Assembly (NCBI RefSeq): GCF_947387555.1
Contig: NZ_CANDNZ010000001.1
Location: forward strand, 620,001-684,000
Reading direction: 5' to 3'
DNA: 64,000 nt
Origin: Thalassomonas sp. RHCl1
GTDB lineage: Bacteria; Pseudomonadota; Gammaproteobacteria; Enterobacterales; Alteromonadaceae
A program made the position numbers and the translations under genes. Of the stretch, positions 9,705 through 18,829 are shown piece after piece. The stretch's first letter is position 1, and the number at the start of each line of letters is the position of its first letter. The notes beneath the pieces were generated by a model. The model had not been told where the DNA came from. It did no database searches and saw only the letters and a program-made list of their open reading frames with translations.

Positions 9705-9788
9705 ATGAAGAAATTAGATGTTAATGGTAAGTCAAATTTTTGTCGGTTGATTTCTGCTCTGATTTCGGTGGTTATTCTACCACTTTGA
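9705..9788 (+). CDS. Possible 27-residue leader-like ORF
   Basis: ATG at 9705 follows GGAGGG by about 9 bp. The frame encodes 27 residues that look like a basic then hydrophobic signal sequence (CRLISALISVVILPL), then stops. It may be a remnant of a truncated secreted-protein gene or chance. The rest of the 9576-9853 gap shows no other gene. Confidence 0.2.
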   Translation: MKKLDVNGKSNFCRLISALISVVILPL

Positions 9789-9853
9789 GAGTTAGATTAT
9801 CTGTTTTCGATCAAAAAAACTTCAGTTTTACCGGTGTGTTTAGCAGAGTCTTT

Positions 9854-10771
9854 TTAAAAACAATGGCTACCGTTGCTAATGATACGGCTGGTTTCACCTG
9901 ATTGTTCAAATGCTGTTATCCCCAGATTTAAGTCAACCAGGAGTTGTTGCCAGTTTTCTGCTTTTTTACTGACGGCAAAATAAAGGTGGTTGTATTGCAG
10001 TGAAGGTAAGACATTGGTGGTTTTCTGTAAAATCAGCTCTTTGTCCTGTTGGGATAAGCTTGAGTGTTTTATCGTGTGACGCAAGACTAAAGGGTCGCCT
10101 ATGATCAGGTTCACCCGTTTGGCGGCCAGCATTTTCATTAACTGCAAATCATCGACGGTTTCAATAATATCGAATAAGCCGGCATCCATCATGGCGTCGA
10201 ATTCAGGGGTATTTTGATAACCCCTTACTACGCCTATTTTTTCGCCGATCAGGTTTTTTAATTTACCCTGGAACTTGTCTTGTTCAGCCTTACGTTTTAA
10301 AAAGCTGATTTCGCCGCCCGGATATGGTTTGCTGAGCTCAAGCAGATCTCGCCTGCTTGTGCCTTTGATATTGTCTGAGGGTGCGTTGTTTTCAATAAAA
10401 TATTCGGGAAATAAAATATCCATGGCGCCAAGCTCAACCAGCCTGACCGCCCGCGCCCAGGGATAAAAGTGGACATTGACCTGATAACCTTTTTGCACCA
10501 GTAAAGCCACGGCGTACTGAAATACCCAGCCTTTGTTGCACAGGTTCTCCCCTATATAGGGGGGCCATTGTAAAGTGGCTAAATGAACCGTTTTCTTTGA
10601 CCGGGCGTTAAAGCGGTAACCGTCGGTTGTTATTTCTCCCGTGATATTGACCACTGCGCCGTCTTCAACATAGCTGACAAGTGGCGGAGGGAGGTTTTCC
10701 TCTGCCAAAACTGCAAATTGAGATGTGCCAAGCACTAGGGTAATAATCAATAACAGAGGAATTAATGACAA
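9854..10771 (-). CDS. Periplasmic solute-binding protein, SBP_bac_3-like
   Basis: A 305-residue secreted protein with a signal peptide (LLLIITLVLGTSQFAVLAEE). It reads like family 3 solute-binding proteins: VHLATLQWPPYIGENL opens the ligand domain, with YPWARAVRLVELGAMDILFPEYF and GEKIGVVRGYQNTPEFDAMMDAG further on. No ABC permease or ATPase gene lies nearby, so it is an orphan and could serve as a sensor or in another role. Its start faces a LysR-type regulator, which may control it. The ligand is unknown. Confidence 0.78.
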   Translation of the reverse strand: MSLIPLLLIITLVLGTSQFAVLAEENLPPPLVSYVEDGAVVNITGEITTDGYRFNARSKKTVHLATLQWPPYIGENLCNKGWVFQYAVALLVQKGYQVNVHFYPWARAVRLVELGAMDILFPEYFIENNAPSDNIKGTSRRDLLELSKPYPGGEISFLKRKAEQDKFQGKLKNLIGEKIGVVRGYQNTPEFDAMMDAGLFDIIETVDDLQLMKMLAAKRVNLIIGDPLVLRHTIKHSSLSQQDKELILQKTTNVLPSLQYNHLYFAVSKKAENWQQLLVDLNLGITAFEQSGETSRIISNGSHCF

Positions 10772-10953
10772 ATAGAGAACCTGCTTAGCTAAGTTATCTT
10801 GATATCATAGTAAAGAAAAAGGACAAAGAATTAAAATAAATAATCTACACCAGCCGTTTTCCGGCATTGCGGTTATTTACCCTGTATCGTTTTTGCAGGG
10901 GGAAAGTGGATAAGTTAAGATGCAGGATATCTTTATTACTCTGGTGCAAAGCC

Positions 10954-11886
10954 TTGAATAACTACAAATTATTACCGGCATTAATTTCTTTGTTGCAAAC
11001 CCGGAACCTGACCGAGTCGGCAAAAGCCTTACATGTGACTCAGTCGGCCATGAGTAAAACCTTAAGTCAGATCCGCTTGGCTTTTCATGACAATATCCTG
11101 ATCCGGGAAGCAAATCAGTTTGTGCTGACCAGGCGGGGGGAAGAGCTTAAGCAGCAATTACCGTTATTACTGCAACAACTCGATGAACTTTATCGGCCGG
11201 CAGTGATGGACTTTGCCCAATGCCAGCGTAATTTCTCACTGGCTTCCAGTGATTATGTCGCCCAGTTTATCCTGCCCGGTATTTTTAAAACCCTGGCATC
11301 ACAGGCTCCTAATGCTTCGGTTGAATACCAGTTATGGCAAAAGGACTGGTTAAGCCAGTTATCGCAGCGTCCGCTTGATTTGGTTTCCACCATTACCGAA
11401 ACCATTCCGGAAAATCTATACGGGAAAAAAATGGCGGAAGACAGCCTGGTGATGTTGATGAGCCGAAGTTATGCCGGTAAAAATAAATTAACCACGCTTG
11501 ATGATTATGTGGCTGCCAGGCATATCATCATCACCGGGGGAGGGGATAAGGATAGTCCGGTTGATTTGGCGTTACTTGCCCTGGGCAAACAAAGAAAAAT
11601 ATATGCCAAGGTGCCTTTCTTTCAGTCGGCGATTGAATTGCTGCTTACCACAGATACTGTGTTGACTATACCTTTGCATATTGCCGCCGATTTCGTCGGC
11701 CTTTACGATTTACAGCTGGCGGCTTTGCCGTTTGAAAGTAAAGCTCACCAGTATTATTTGTTATGGCATGCCAGGCATCATCAGGATCCCGAGCATAAGT
11801 GGTTTCGGGAATTATGTTATCCGCTGTTGAAAAACCATCTGTTAAAAACCAAAGCACAGGGTATGAAATTACTTCATGGTAACTAG
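10954..11886 (+). CDS. LysR family transcriptional regulator
   Basis: LysR-type regulator of about 310 residues. The N-terminal helix-turn-helix reads LLQTRNLTESAKALHVTQSAMSKTLSQIR, followed by a substrate-binding domain (RNFSLASSDYVAQFILPGI). The frame is open from an ATG at 10867, but those extra 29 residues are Cys- and Arg-rich and unlike the family. The TTG at 10954 gives the usual LNNYKLLPAL start, with only a weak GGTG ribosome-binding site. The start is therefore uncertain. It is divergent from the binding-protein gene (9854-10771) and upstream of a LysE exporter, both possible targets. Confidence 0.85.
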   Translation: MNNYKLLPALISLLQTRNLTESAKALHVTQSAMSKTLSQIRLAFHDNILIREANQFVLTRRGEELKQQLPLLLQQLDELYRPAVMDFAQCQRNFSLASSDYVAQFILPGIFKTLASQAPNASVEYQLWQKDWLSQLSQRPLDLVSTITETIPENLYGKKMAEDSLVMLMSRSYAGKNKLTTLDDYVAARHIIITGGGDKDSPVDLALLALGKQRKIYAKVPFFQSAIELLLTTDTVLTIPLHIAADFVGLYDLQLAALPFESKAHQYYLLWHARHHQDPEHKWFRELCYPLLKNHLLKTKAQGMKLLHGN

Positions 11887-11989
11887 GATAAACTTTGATT
11901 TTATTTCATGGCTTGGGCGGATTACACTAGTGATTAATTATCAGGTGTAACACTTATACGCCGCCAACAGCATCAACAAGGGGATTTTA

Positions 11990-12598
11990 ATGGAGTTTAC
12001 TGCCTGGCTTTCTTTAGCCGCAATTTGTTTAATGGGGGCCATGTCTCCCGGGCCTAGCCTGGCGATGGTATTAAAGCATACCGTATCTGGTGGCCGGGTA
12101 AACGGCATGATCACGGCAGTCGCACACGGTGTCGGCGTGGCTTTATATGCGGTATTTACTGTGATGGGGCTGGCGCTTATTATCAAACAGACCCCCTGGT
12201 TATTTGAATTGATCCGTTATGCCGGCGCTGCTTATCTGGTATGGCAGGCCATTAAAGCGTTAACGGCTAATTCATCATCCGCCAAGCTTGATTATCAGCA
12301 AACTCGGGTGACAAAAATGCAAAGCGCCAATGAAGGCTTTATGATCGCTTTTTTAAACCCTAAGCTGGCAATATTCTTTCTTGCTTTATTCAGCCAGTTT
12401 ATTGATGTTAATGCCAACCTGGTGCAGAAGATCATCATGGTGGCTACCGTCGGCGGCATAGACGGCCTGTGGTATGTGCTTATTGCCCTGATCCTGTCCC
12501 AGTCGGCGCTGCTGACTAAGCTGAAAAATAACGTTAATGTTGTTGAGAAAATTACCGGGGTTGCCTTTTTACTGGTGGCGGCACGGATTGTTTTATAA
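11990..12598 (+). CDS. LysE/RhtB family amino-acid exporter
   Basis: A 202-residue inner-membrane protein with about six hydrophobic helices. The family signature at residues 10-60 is LAAICLMGAMSPGPSLAMVLKHTVSGGRVNGMITAVAHGVGVALYA, with GAAYLVWQAIKAL and FLNPKLAIFFLALFSQF further on. The family exports amino acids or homoserine lactone-like compounds; the substrate here is unknown. It lies 103 bp after the LysR gene on the same strand. Confidence 0.93.
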   Translation: MEFTAWLSLAAICLMGAMSPGPSLAMVLKHTVSGGRVNGMITAVAHGVGVALYAVFTVMGLALIIKQTPWLFELIRYAGAAYLVWQAIKALTANSSSAKLDYQQTRVTKMQSANEGFMIAFLNPKLAIFFLALFSQFIDVNANLVQKIIMVATVGGIDGLWYVLIALILSQSALLTKLKNNVNVVEKITGVAFLLVAARIVL

Positions 12599-12699
12599 GG
12601 TATTGCAGTAAGGAGCTGTTATAAGAGAGTGTAACAAGGAAGTGTAAAAGAGGAGTTGTCGCGGTTAAGCAGCTAACCGCGACATTATATCAGTGAAGC

Positions 12700-13503
12700 T
12701 TATTTGCTTAAGCTTTCCCCAAGGTGAGGTCTGATATCTTTTAAAATTTCTTTTAATAATCGGGTGCTACTGGCAACGATATTGCCTGACTGCATATGGT
12801 TGTGGCCACCGGTAAAATCAGTCACCAGGCCGCCGGCTTCAATCACCAATAATTCACCTGCTGCGGTATCCCAAGGTTTTAAACCGATCTCAAAGAAACC
12901 GTCAACCCGGCCGGAAGCAACATAAGCCAAATCTAATGCGGCTGAACCTGCGCGGCGCATATCCGAGGTTTTAACGAATAAGGTCTTAACGATATTAAAG
13001 TAAGCATCGATATGTTGCTTCTTCTTGAACGGGAAACCTGTGGCTAAAATAGCACCGGTTAATTCTTTCGGTTGTTTTACCCGGATACGGAAGCCGTTTA
13101 ACTGGGCGCCTTTACCACGGCTGGCAGTAAATAAGTCGCCGCGGATAGGATCAAAAACAACCGCCTGATCCAGTTTACCTTTTACTTTTAAGGCAATAGA
13201 GACGGCAAAATGAGGAATGCCTTTTACAAAGTTGGTGGTACCATCAAGCGGGTCGATGATCCACTGGTAGTCATCATCTTCACCTTTTAACACGCCAGCT
13301 TCTTCACTGATAATCGTGTGTTTCGGATAAGACTTACGAATTGTCTCGATGATCGCCTGTTCTGCAGCAACATCAACATTTGTTACTACATCGTTTGTGC
13401 CTTTTAATTCGACTTCAACTTTATCGTGTTGTTCAAACGCACGAGAAATTACCTTGCCAGCGGCACGTGAAGCGCGCACAGCAATATTAAGCATTGGATG
13501 CAT
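12700..13503 (-). CDS. suhB: Inositol-1-monophosphatase SuhB
   Basis: A 267-residue Mg-dependent phosphatase, which in E. coli also acts in rRNA antitermination complexes. Metal-binding motifs are present: EEAG (about 68-71), DPLDGTTNFV (about 84-93) and WDTAAGELLVIEAGG (about 211-225). Length and order fit SuhB. It is divergent from trmJ, an arrangement conserved in many gammaproteobacteria. Confidence 0.96.
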   Translation of the reverse strand: MHPMLNIAVRASRAAGKVISRAFEQHDKVEVELKGTNDVVTNVDVAAEQAIIETIRKSYPKHTIISEEAGVLKGEDDDYQWIIDPLDGTTNFVKGIPHFAVSIALKVKGKLDQAVVFDPIRGDLFTASRGKGAQLNGFRIRVKQPKELTGAILATGFPFKKKQHIDAYFNIVKTLFVKTSDMRRAGSAALDLAYVASGRVDGFFEIGLKPWDTAAGELLVIEAGGLVTDFTGGHNHMQSGNIVASSTRLLKEILKDIRPHLGESLSK

Positions 13504-13846
13504 ATTTTGACTACCCTAATTTTGTAAAAGAACGTGCTTGAAAACCATCGCTGAAAATCAAGCGGCGCGCAGTATAACAAAGATACAGTGACAGATCGAG
13601 TTATTTACCTTTTTTAGCCGGTTTAAGTTGTTGCTTTGTCCGCCAGCATTAACTTAGCTCTCTGAATATAAGAGAATTAATGGTTAAATATTTTCAGGTT
13701 TTGCCTGCTTATAAATAATTAAACTATTAAAGATTGAATAACCATAGCCTAAATGATGCAAAGATGTGTTTTTTTAACAGCATTGCCGGCAACTTTTGTG
13801 GTAGAATTACCGCCATTTTTTTAGTTAGACGTCCAGAATAGCAATC
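13504..13846. other. Intergenic region between suhB and trmJ
   Basis: A 343 bp, A+T-rich region between divergent genes. It must hold the promoters of both, but I could not assign convincing -35/-10 pairs. No ORF or structured RNA is visible. Confidence 0.6.
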
Positions 13847-14635
13847 ATGTCAGGTACCCAAGAAACTTCTTTATCAGGCTCTTTATCAGGTTCTTTATTA
13901 GATAAGGTCCGCATTGTTTTAGTTAATACATCAGATTGCCGGAATATCGGCTCTGCCGCCCGGGCAATGAAAACCATGGGATTATCCCAGTTGATCCTGG
14001 TGGATCCTCTGGAAATGCCCAATGGTCAGGCCCAGGCGCTGGCGGCTGGTGCGACCGATGTCTTGGCCAATGCCAAAGTTGTCAGTACTTTGGAAGAAGC
14101 CATCAATGATTGCGGCCTGGTAGTCGGTACCAGTGCCCGTTCACGTACTTTGCCCTGGCCTATGCTGGATCCTCGCGGTTGTGGTGAAAAACTTATCAGT
14201 GAAGCGAATGAATATCCGGTGGCTTTGGTTTTTGGTCGCGAGAGCAGCGGTTTAACCAATGACGAATTGCAATTGTGTCATTTCCATGTGCAAATTCCGG
14301 CAAACCCAGAGTACAGCTCGTTGAACCTGGCGATGGCAGTACAAACGTTAAGTTATGAAGTACGCATGAGTTTCCTGGCGCAAGAGCAGCAAGCTTATGC
14401 CGGTGCTAGCAGCGAAGATGATGAAGTTTACCCTGTGGTGGAAGAAACCGAGCGTTTATACCAGCACTTTGAACAGGCACTGACGGCCACCGGTTTTATT
14501 GTACCCAGTCACCCGGGACTGGTAATGACCAAGCTGCGCCGGTTATTTAACCGGGCGCGTCCGGATATGAAAGAAGTAAAAATGTTACGGGGCATGTTGG
14601 CATCGGTTGAACGTGCCGCCAAAGAAAATAAGTAA
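13847..14635 (+). CDS. trmJ: tRNA (cytidine/uridine-2'-O-)-methyltransferase TrmJ
   Basis: A SPOUT-class methyltransferase of 262 residues that modifies position 32 of tRNA. Conserved blocks are [26 protein letters not shown] (motif 1), [15 protein letters not shown] (motif 2) and [21 protein letters not shown] (motif 3), all in the trefoil-knot domain, with a helical C-terminal extension. The first 17 residues contain a small repeat (LSGSLSGSL) from a 12 bp sequence duplication, so the true start could be slightly later. It precedes cysE by 9 bp and is probably co-transcribed with it. Confidence 0.96.
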   Translation: MSGTQETSLSGSLSGSLLDKVRIVLVNTSDCRNIGSAARAMKTMGLSQLILVDPLEMPNGQAQALAAGATDVLANAKVVSTLEEAINDCGLVVGTSARSRTLPWPMLDPRGCGEKLISEANEYPVALVFGRESSGLTNDELQLCHFHVQIPANPEYSSLNLAMAVQTLSYEVRMSFLAQEQQAYAGASSEDDEVYPVVEETERLYQHFEQALTATGFIVPSHPGLVMTKLRRLFNRARPDMKEVKMLRGMLASVERAAKENK

Positions 14636-14644
14636 GGAATTATT

Positions 14645-15460
14645 ATGTTTAGCCGTATCAAAGAAGATATTAATAGTGTCTTTGATCGTGATCCTGCAGC
14701 GCGTACTGTATTTGAGGTACTGACTAATTACCCGGGCATGCATGCTATCTGGGGCCACCGTTTGGCAAAATTTTTCTGGAAGAAAAATTTCAAATGGCTC
14801 GCCAGAAGTATTTCTACCTTTGTCCGCTGGTTAACCGGGGTGGAAATACATCCGGGGGCGACCTTGGGAAAACGATTTTTTATTGATCACGGCATGGGCA
14901 TAGTTATTGGTGAAACCGCTGAAATTGGCGACGACTGCACTCTGTATCATGGCGTGACCTTAGGGGGCACCAGCTGGAAAGCGGGTAAACGTCACCCGAC
15001 CTTAGGTAATAATGTGGTTATCGGTGCCGGTGCCAAGGTATTGGGGCCGCTGAATATCGGTGAAAATGCCCGTATCGGCTCAAATGCCGTGGTGGTTAAA
15101 GATGTTCCTGAAGGGGCTACTGTGGTCGGTATACCGGGGCGCGTGGTTAAAGATACCAATGGCAACGCCGATCCCAGTGAAGAAAAACGTGCCGAAGTGG
15201 CGAAAAAATATGGTTTTGATGCTTATGCGGTATCAACCAATAATCCGGATCCAGTGGCAAAAGCCATAGGCAGAATGCTTGATCATATGCACCTGATGGA
15301 CAATAAAGTTATTTCTTTATGTAAAGAAGTTAATGACTTGGGTGGTAATGTTTGCGGCGAAGCCCTGCCTGAACTTAGGGTGGGCGAGTTCGATGAAGAC
15401 GAGAAAGCCGCCGCCAAACGGCGTGAACAAGCGGTAGAGTCATTTGATCCCGGGATTTAA
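14645..15460 (+). CDS. cysE: Serine O-acetyltransferase CysE
   Basis: Makes O-acetylserine from serine and acetyl-CoA, the committed step of cysteine synthesis. Of 271 residues, the N-terminal helical part ([23 protein letters not shown]) precedes a left-handed beta-helix ([44 protein letters not shown]) containing the catalytic His pair region. Placement next to iscR links cysteine supply with the cysteine desulfurase IscS. The C-terminal tail after residue 180 is longer and more charged than in E. coli CysE, which fits the alternative CysE branch found beside isc. Confidence 0.94.
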   Translation: MFSRIKEDINSVFDRDPAARTVFEVLTNYPGMHAIWGHRLAKFFWKKNFKWLARSISTFVRWLTGVEIHPGATLGKRFFIDHGMGIVIGETAEIGDDCTLYHGVTLGGTSWKAGKRHPTLGNNVVIGAGAKVLGPLNIGENARIGSNAVVVKDVPEGATVVGIPGRVVKDTNGNADPSEEKRAEVAKKYGFDAYAVSTNNPDPVAKAIGRMLDHMHLMDNKVISLCKEVNDLGGNVCGEALPELRVGEFDEDEKAAAKRREQAVESFDPGI

Positions 15461-15487
15461 CTGAAATTGCTGTTATTCTCTTCTATA

Positions 15488-15512
15488 ATACCTGAGTATT
15501 TTACTCGGGTAT
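15488..15512 (+). promoter_or_regulatory. IscR type-1-like binding site 1 (possible cysE terminator)
   Basis: The 25 bp palindrome ATACCTGAGT-N5-ACTCGGGTAT differs from the published type-1 IscR consensus at two positions that change together, keeping the symmetry. It lies 139 bp before iscR and 28 bp after cysE. The hairpin could also help end cysE transcription. Confidence 0.55.
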
Positions 15513-15541
15513 TGTTTGACACTTAGCTGGCCTCATGTAAA

Positions 15542-15566
15542 ATACTTGAGTAAAAGAGTCAGGTAT
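15542..15566 (+). promoter_or_regulatory. IscR type-1 binding site 2
   Basis: ATACTTGAGT-N5-AGTCAGGTAT matches the type-1 IscR consensus at about 23 of 25 positions. It lies directly upstream of the iscR -35 box, as expected for autorepression by [2Fe-2S]-IscR. Confidence 0.72.
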
Positions 15567-15591
15567 TTATTTGACTAATTTACTGGGTTAT
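15567..15591 (+). promoter_or_regulatory. IscR type-1-like binding site 3, overlapping -35
   Basis: A more degenerate copy (TTATTTGACT-N5-ACTGGGTTAT) abuts site 2 and covers the -35 box, so binding here would block RNA polymerase. The three sites resemble the multi-site layout of the E. coli iscR promoter. Confidence 0.5.
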
Positions 15592-15598
15592 GTAAAAT
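15571..15598 (+). promoter_or_regulatory. iscR operon promoter
   Basis: TTGACT (15571-15576) and TAAAAT (15593-15598) with a 16 bp spacer, about 52 bp before the iscR ATG and embedded in the IscR sites. Confidence 0.68.
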
Positions 15599-15650
15599 TG
15601 CGCGGCTATTTATCCTTAGCCTTAATAAAAGCAGTATTAAAGGGCAGACA

Positions 15651-16160
15651 ATGAAACTGACTTCAAAAGGGCGTTATGCCGTAACAGCAATGCTTGACGT
15701 GGCTATTCATGCGGTTTCAGGTCCGGTGCCTTTAGCTGATATTTCCGAGCGGCAAGGGATCTCCCTGTCGTATCTGGAGCAATTATTCTCCCGCTTACGT
15801 AAAAGTGGTTTAGTTACCAGCGTAAGAGGTCCCGGCGGCGGATACCGTCTGGGAAAATGTTCGGCGCAAATTGCCGTAGCGCACATTATCAGTGCTGTCG
15901 ATGAAAGTGTTGATGCCACTAAATGTTTGGGACAGGGAAATTGCCAGGGCGGCAGCCAGTGTTTAACCCATAGTTTATGGGCTGACTTGAGTCAGCGCAT
16001 AGAAGATTTTTTACAAAGCATTTCTTTAGCCGAACTTATCGAGCAAAGAGATGTGAAATCAGTGTCGAAACGACAAGACAGTGAGCATAAAAAAACTGCT
16101 GCTAACTCTTCGTTAGAAACATTGATCACAACCAGAAATATTATTCACGACTGGCAATAG
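15651..16160 (+). CDS. iscR: Fe-S cluster assembly transcriptional regulator IscR
   Basis: Rrf2-family [2Fe-2S] sensor that represses the isc operon when clusters are plentiful. The N-terminal winged helix starts [18 protein letters not shown], with the recognition region [19 protein letters not shown] and RGPGGGYRL. Cluster ligands are Cys92, Cys98 and Cys104 with His107, at the same positions as in E. coli IscR. The 169 residues include a C-terminal tail that is hydrophilic and poorly conserved. First gene of iscRSUA-hscBA-fdx. Confidence 0.98.
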   Translation: MKLTSKGRYAVTAMLDVAIHAVSGPVPLADISERQGISLSYLEQLFSRLRKSGLVTSVRGPGGGYRLGKCSAQIAVAHIISAVDESVDATKCLGQGNCQGGSQCLTHSLWADLSQRIEDFLQSISLAELIEQRDVKSVSKRQDSEHKKTAANSSLETLITTRNIIHDWQ

Positions 16161-16196
16161 CCAGGGTGCCTATTAAAAGTTGGAGTACGTTAGCCC

Positions 16197-17411
16197 ATGA
16201 AGCTTCCTATTTATTTTGATTACTCAGCCACTACTCCGGTAGATAAGCGTGTTGCAGAAAAAATGATGCAATATCTGACCACAGACGGGATTTATGGTAA
16301 TCCGGCGTCACGCTCGCATAAGTTTGGCTGGCAGGCGGAAGAAGCGGTAGATATTGCCCGCAATCAGGTTGCTGATTTGATCAATGCCGATCCGCGTGAA
16401 ATTGTTTTTACTTCCGGGGCAACCGAATCCAATAACCTGGCGATTAAAGGGGCGGCTAACTTCTACGGTAAAAAAGGTAAGCATATCATTACCTGTAAAA
16501 CCGAGCATAAAGCCGTGTTAGATACCTGTCGTGAAATGGAGCGTCAGGGATTTGAAGTCACTTACCTGGATCCGGAAAGCAATGGCTTGCTTGATTTAAA
16601 CAAGCTTAGTGAAGCCATGCGTGACGACACGGTTTTAGTGAGCATTATGCATGTAAACAATGAAATTGGTGTGATCCAGGATATTGCCGAGATCGGTGAG
16701 ATGTGCCGTGCCCGTAAAATCGTGTTCCATGTCGATGCCGCGCAAAGTGCCGGTAAACTGCCGATTGATCTGCAGCACCTGAAAGTGGATTTAATGTCCT
16801 TTTCCGCCCATAAAATTTATGGTCCTAAAGGCATGGGCGCCTTATATGTTCGCCGTAAGCCGCGTATCCGCTTAGAAGCGCAAATGCACGGCGGCGGACA
16901 CGAGCGCGGTATGCGTTCAGGCACCTTGCCAACCCATCAGATTGTCGGTATGGGTGAAGCGTTCAGAATCGCCAAGGAAGAAATGGAGCAAGACTTTGCC
17001 CATGTTACCGCGATGCGTGACCGTTTATGGAAAGGCATCAGCTCTATGGAGCAGGTCTTTATTAACGGCGACCCAGACAAACGTTATACTGGTAATTTAA
17101 ATGTCAGCTTCAACTTTGTTGAAGGTGAGTCATTAATTATGGCGTTAAAAGATTTAGCGGTTTCTTCAGGCTCAGCTTGTACCTCGGCCAGTTTAGAGCC
17201 TTCTTATGTGTTACGTGCACTGGGCTTAAACGATGAAATGGCGCATAGCTCTATTCGCTTTAGTTTTGGCCGTTTCACCACGGAAGAAGAAGTCGATTAT
17301 GCCATCGAGTTGATTCAAAAATCGATTGGCCACCTGCGTGATATGTCACCGCTTTGGGAAATGTTCAAAGACGGTATTGATTTAGATTCTATTGAATGGG
17401 CGGCTCACTAG
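16197..17411 (+). CDS. iscS: Cysteine desulfurase IscS
   Basis: PLP enzyme that takes sulfur from cysteine and delivers it to IscU, and also to tRNA thiolation. At 404 residues it matches E. coli IscS in length. The PLP lysine is Lys206 in [12 protein letters not shown], His104 (KTEHKA) stacks on the cofactor, and the persulfide Cys328 sits in [14 protein letters not shown]. The C-terminal end ([11 protein letters not shown]) is the typical IscU-docking tail. It is 36 bp after iscR. Confidence 0.99.
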   Translation: MKLPIYFDYSATTPVDKRVAEKMMQYLTTDGIYGNPASRSHKFGWQAEEAVDIARNQVADLINADPREIVFTSGATESNNLAIKGAANFYGKKGKHIITCKTEHKAVLDTCREMERQGFEVTYLDPESNGLLDLNKLSEAMRDDTVLVSIMHVNNEIGVIQDIAEIGEMCRARKIVFHVDAAQSAGKLPIDLQHLKVDLMSFSAHKIYGPKGMGALYVRRKPRIRLEAQMHGGGHERGMRSGTLPTHQIVGMGEAFRIAKEEMEQDFAHVTAMRDRLWKGISSMEQVFINGDPDKRYTGNLNVSFNFVEGESLIMALKDLAVSSGSACTSASLEPSYVLRALGLNDEMAHSSIRFSFGRFTTEEEVDYAIELIQKSIGHLRDMSPLWEMFKDGIDLDSIEWAAH

Positions 17412-17430
17412 AGTACTCAGGAGAAATATT

Positions 17431-17814
17431 ATGGCTTATAGCGAAAAAGTAATTGATCATTATGAAAATCCACGCAACGTAGGTTCGATGGATAAAAGCG
17501 ACCCTCAGGTAGCTACCGGTATGGTGGGTGCGCCTGCTTGTGGTGACGTGATGAAATTACAGTTAAAAATATCTGACAGCGGCATTATCGAAGATGCCAA
17601 GTTTAAAACTTACGGTTGTGGCTCTGCCATCGCCTCTAGCTCTTTGGTTACCGAATGGGTAAAAGGTAAATCTGTCGACGAAGCCGCGGAAATTAAAAAT
17701 ACCGCCATCGCCGAAGAGTTAGCTTTACCTCCGGTAAAAATTCATTGCTCTATCCTGGCGGAAGATGCGATCAAAGCGGCTCTGGAAGATTATCGTAGCA
17801 AGCACGGCGAATAA
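17431..17814 (+). CDS. iscU: Fe-S cluster scaffold IscU
   Basis: Scaffold on which [2Fe-2S] clusters are built. 127 residues starting at the ATG at 17431 behind CAGGAG; the frame is open further upstream, overlapping iscS, but the family start is [18 protein letters not shown]. Active residues Cys37, Asp39, Cys63, His105 and Cys106 are all present, and LPPVK (99-103) is the HscA recognition motif. It lies 19 bp after iscS. Confidence 0.98.
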   Translation: MAYSEKVIDHYENPRNVGSMDKSDPQVATGMVGAPACGDVMKLQLKISDSGIIEDAKFKTYGCGSAIASSSLVTEWVKGKSVDEAAEIKNTAIAEELALPPVKIHCSILAEDAIKAALEDYRSKHGE

Positions 17815-17828
17815 GGCGGAAGTTAACC

Positions 17829-18152
17829 ATGTCAGTTACCATGACGCCAGCGGCGTCCGAACGGGTAAAAAGCTTTCTGGCAAACCGGGGCAAAGGCCTG
17901 GGTCTGCGTTTGGGCATTAAAACCACCGGCTGTTCGGGCCTGGCTTATGTGCTCGAATTTGTCGATGATCTTAATGAAGATGATCAGATGTTTACCATAG
18001 ATGATGTCAATGTCATTATCGACGGTAAAAGCCTGGTTTATCTTGACGGTATTGAGCTGGATTTTGTTAAAGAAGGCTTAAACGAAGGCTTTAAATTCAC
18101 CAACCCGAATGCCAAAGGCGAATGTGGTTGCGGTGAAAGCTTTAATGTTTAG
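17829..18152 (+). CDS. iscA: Fe-S cluster carrier IscA
   Basis: A-type carrier of 107 residues with the three conserved cysteines: Cys35 (TTGCSGLAY), Cys99 and Cys101 (GECGCGESF). Fourteen bp separate it from iscU. The gap to hscB that follows is unusually long and holds a hairpin. Confidence 0.98.
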   Translation: MSVTMTPAASERVKSFLANRGKGLGLRLGIKTTGCSGLAYVLEFVDDLNEDDQMFTIDDVNVIIDGKSLVYLDGIELDFVKEGLNEGFKFTNPNAKGECGCGESFNV

Positions 18153-18171
18153 CTAATACCTGGTTCTGCCG

Positions 18172-18208
18172 GCTGTGCTGTCTTTTTGAGACGGCGCAGC
18201 TTTGTTTT
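18172..18208 (+). terminator. Terminator-like hairpin between iscA and hscB
   Basis: GCTGTGCTGTC pairs with GACGGCGCAGC (11 bp on the plus-strand RNA, two of them G-U) around a TTTTTGA loop, followed by TTTGTTTT. It could partly end transcription after iscA, or stabilise the iscRSUA part of the message. Confidence 0.5.
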
Positions 18209-18265
18209 ATATTTGTTGTATAAAGGCGGCTTTAAGCCGTTTTTATATGAATTCACGGGGTTGTT

Positions 18266-18793
18266 TTGAATTACTTTCAGCTTTTTGGCCTGGATAGCGG
18301 TTTTGAGGTCGATACTCTTAAACTCAGCGAATTATATCAGGCACTACAAAAGTCGGTTCACCCGGATCGTTTCGCCCATGCCTCCACTCAGGAGCAGGCC
18401 ATGGCGGTACAAAAGTCAGCCATGATCAATGATGCCTATCAGATCTTAAAAAATCCCCTGCAACGCGCTGAATATCTGCTGAAAATACGCGGTACTGAAA
18501 TGCCTTCGGAGCAGAGTTCATTTCGCGATACCGGCTTTTTAATGCAGCAAATGGAACTGAGGGAACTGATCGCCGAGGTGAAATTCTCCGATGATCCCGA
18601 AAGCGCCTATAGCGATGCCGAGCAGACGCTTAATAGCCAATATCAGCAGTTGTTTGACCAGTTGAAACAGCAGCTGGCACAAGATAACAGCGAGTCTGAT
18701 ACACTCGCCTGTGATAACCTGCGCAAATTAAAATTTTATCAGAAACTTCATCTGGAGCTCGATCGTCTCGAAGAGCAGATATTTGAAGATTAA
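18266..18793 (+). CDS. hscB: Fe-S co-chaperone HscB
   Basis: J-domain co-chaperone that brings IscU to HscA. 175 residues: an N-terminal J domain (MNYFQLFGLDSGFEVD, HPD at 32-34) and a C-terminal helical IscU-binding domain (DTGFLMQQMELRELI). It uses a TTG start codon behind CACGGGG, which suggests weak translation. It lies 113 bp after iscA instead of being tightly packed. Confidence 0.97.
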   Translation: MNYFQLFGLDSGFEVDTLKLSELYQALQKSVHPDRFAHASTQEQAMAVQKSAMINDAYQILKNPLQRAEYLLKIRGTEMPSEQSSFRDTGFLMQQMELRELIAEVKFSDDPESAYSDAEQTLNSQYQQLFDQLKQQLAQDNSESDTLACDNLRKLKFYQKLHLELDRLEEQIFED

Positions 18794-18829
18794 ACTTTTC
18801 TTTTTCTTATAAAGGAAATCGTTCCAACC

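Noticed and set aside
12599-12699. Short repeated GAGTTGT/GAGTGTAA words after the LysE gene
   Set aside because: Degenerate low-complexity words without a clear repeat unit or hairpin.
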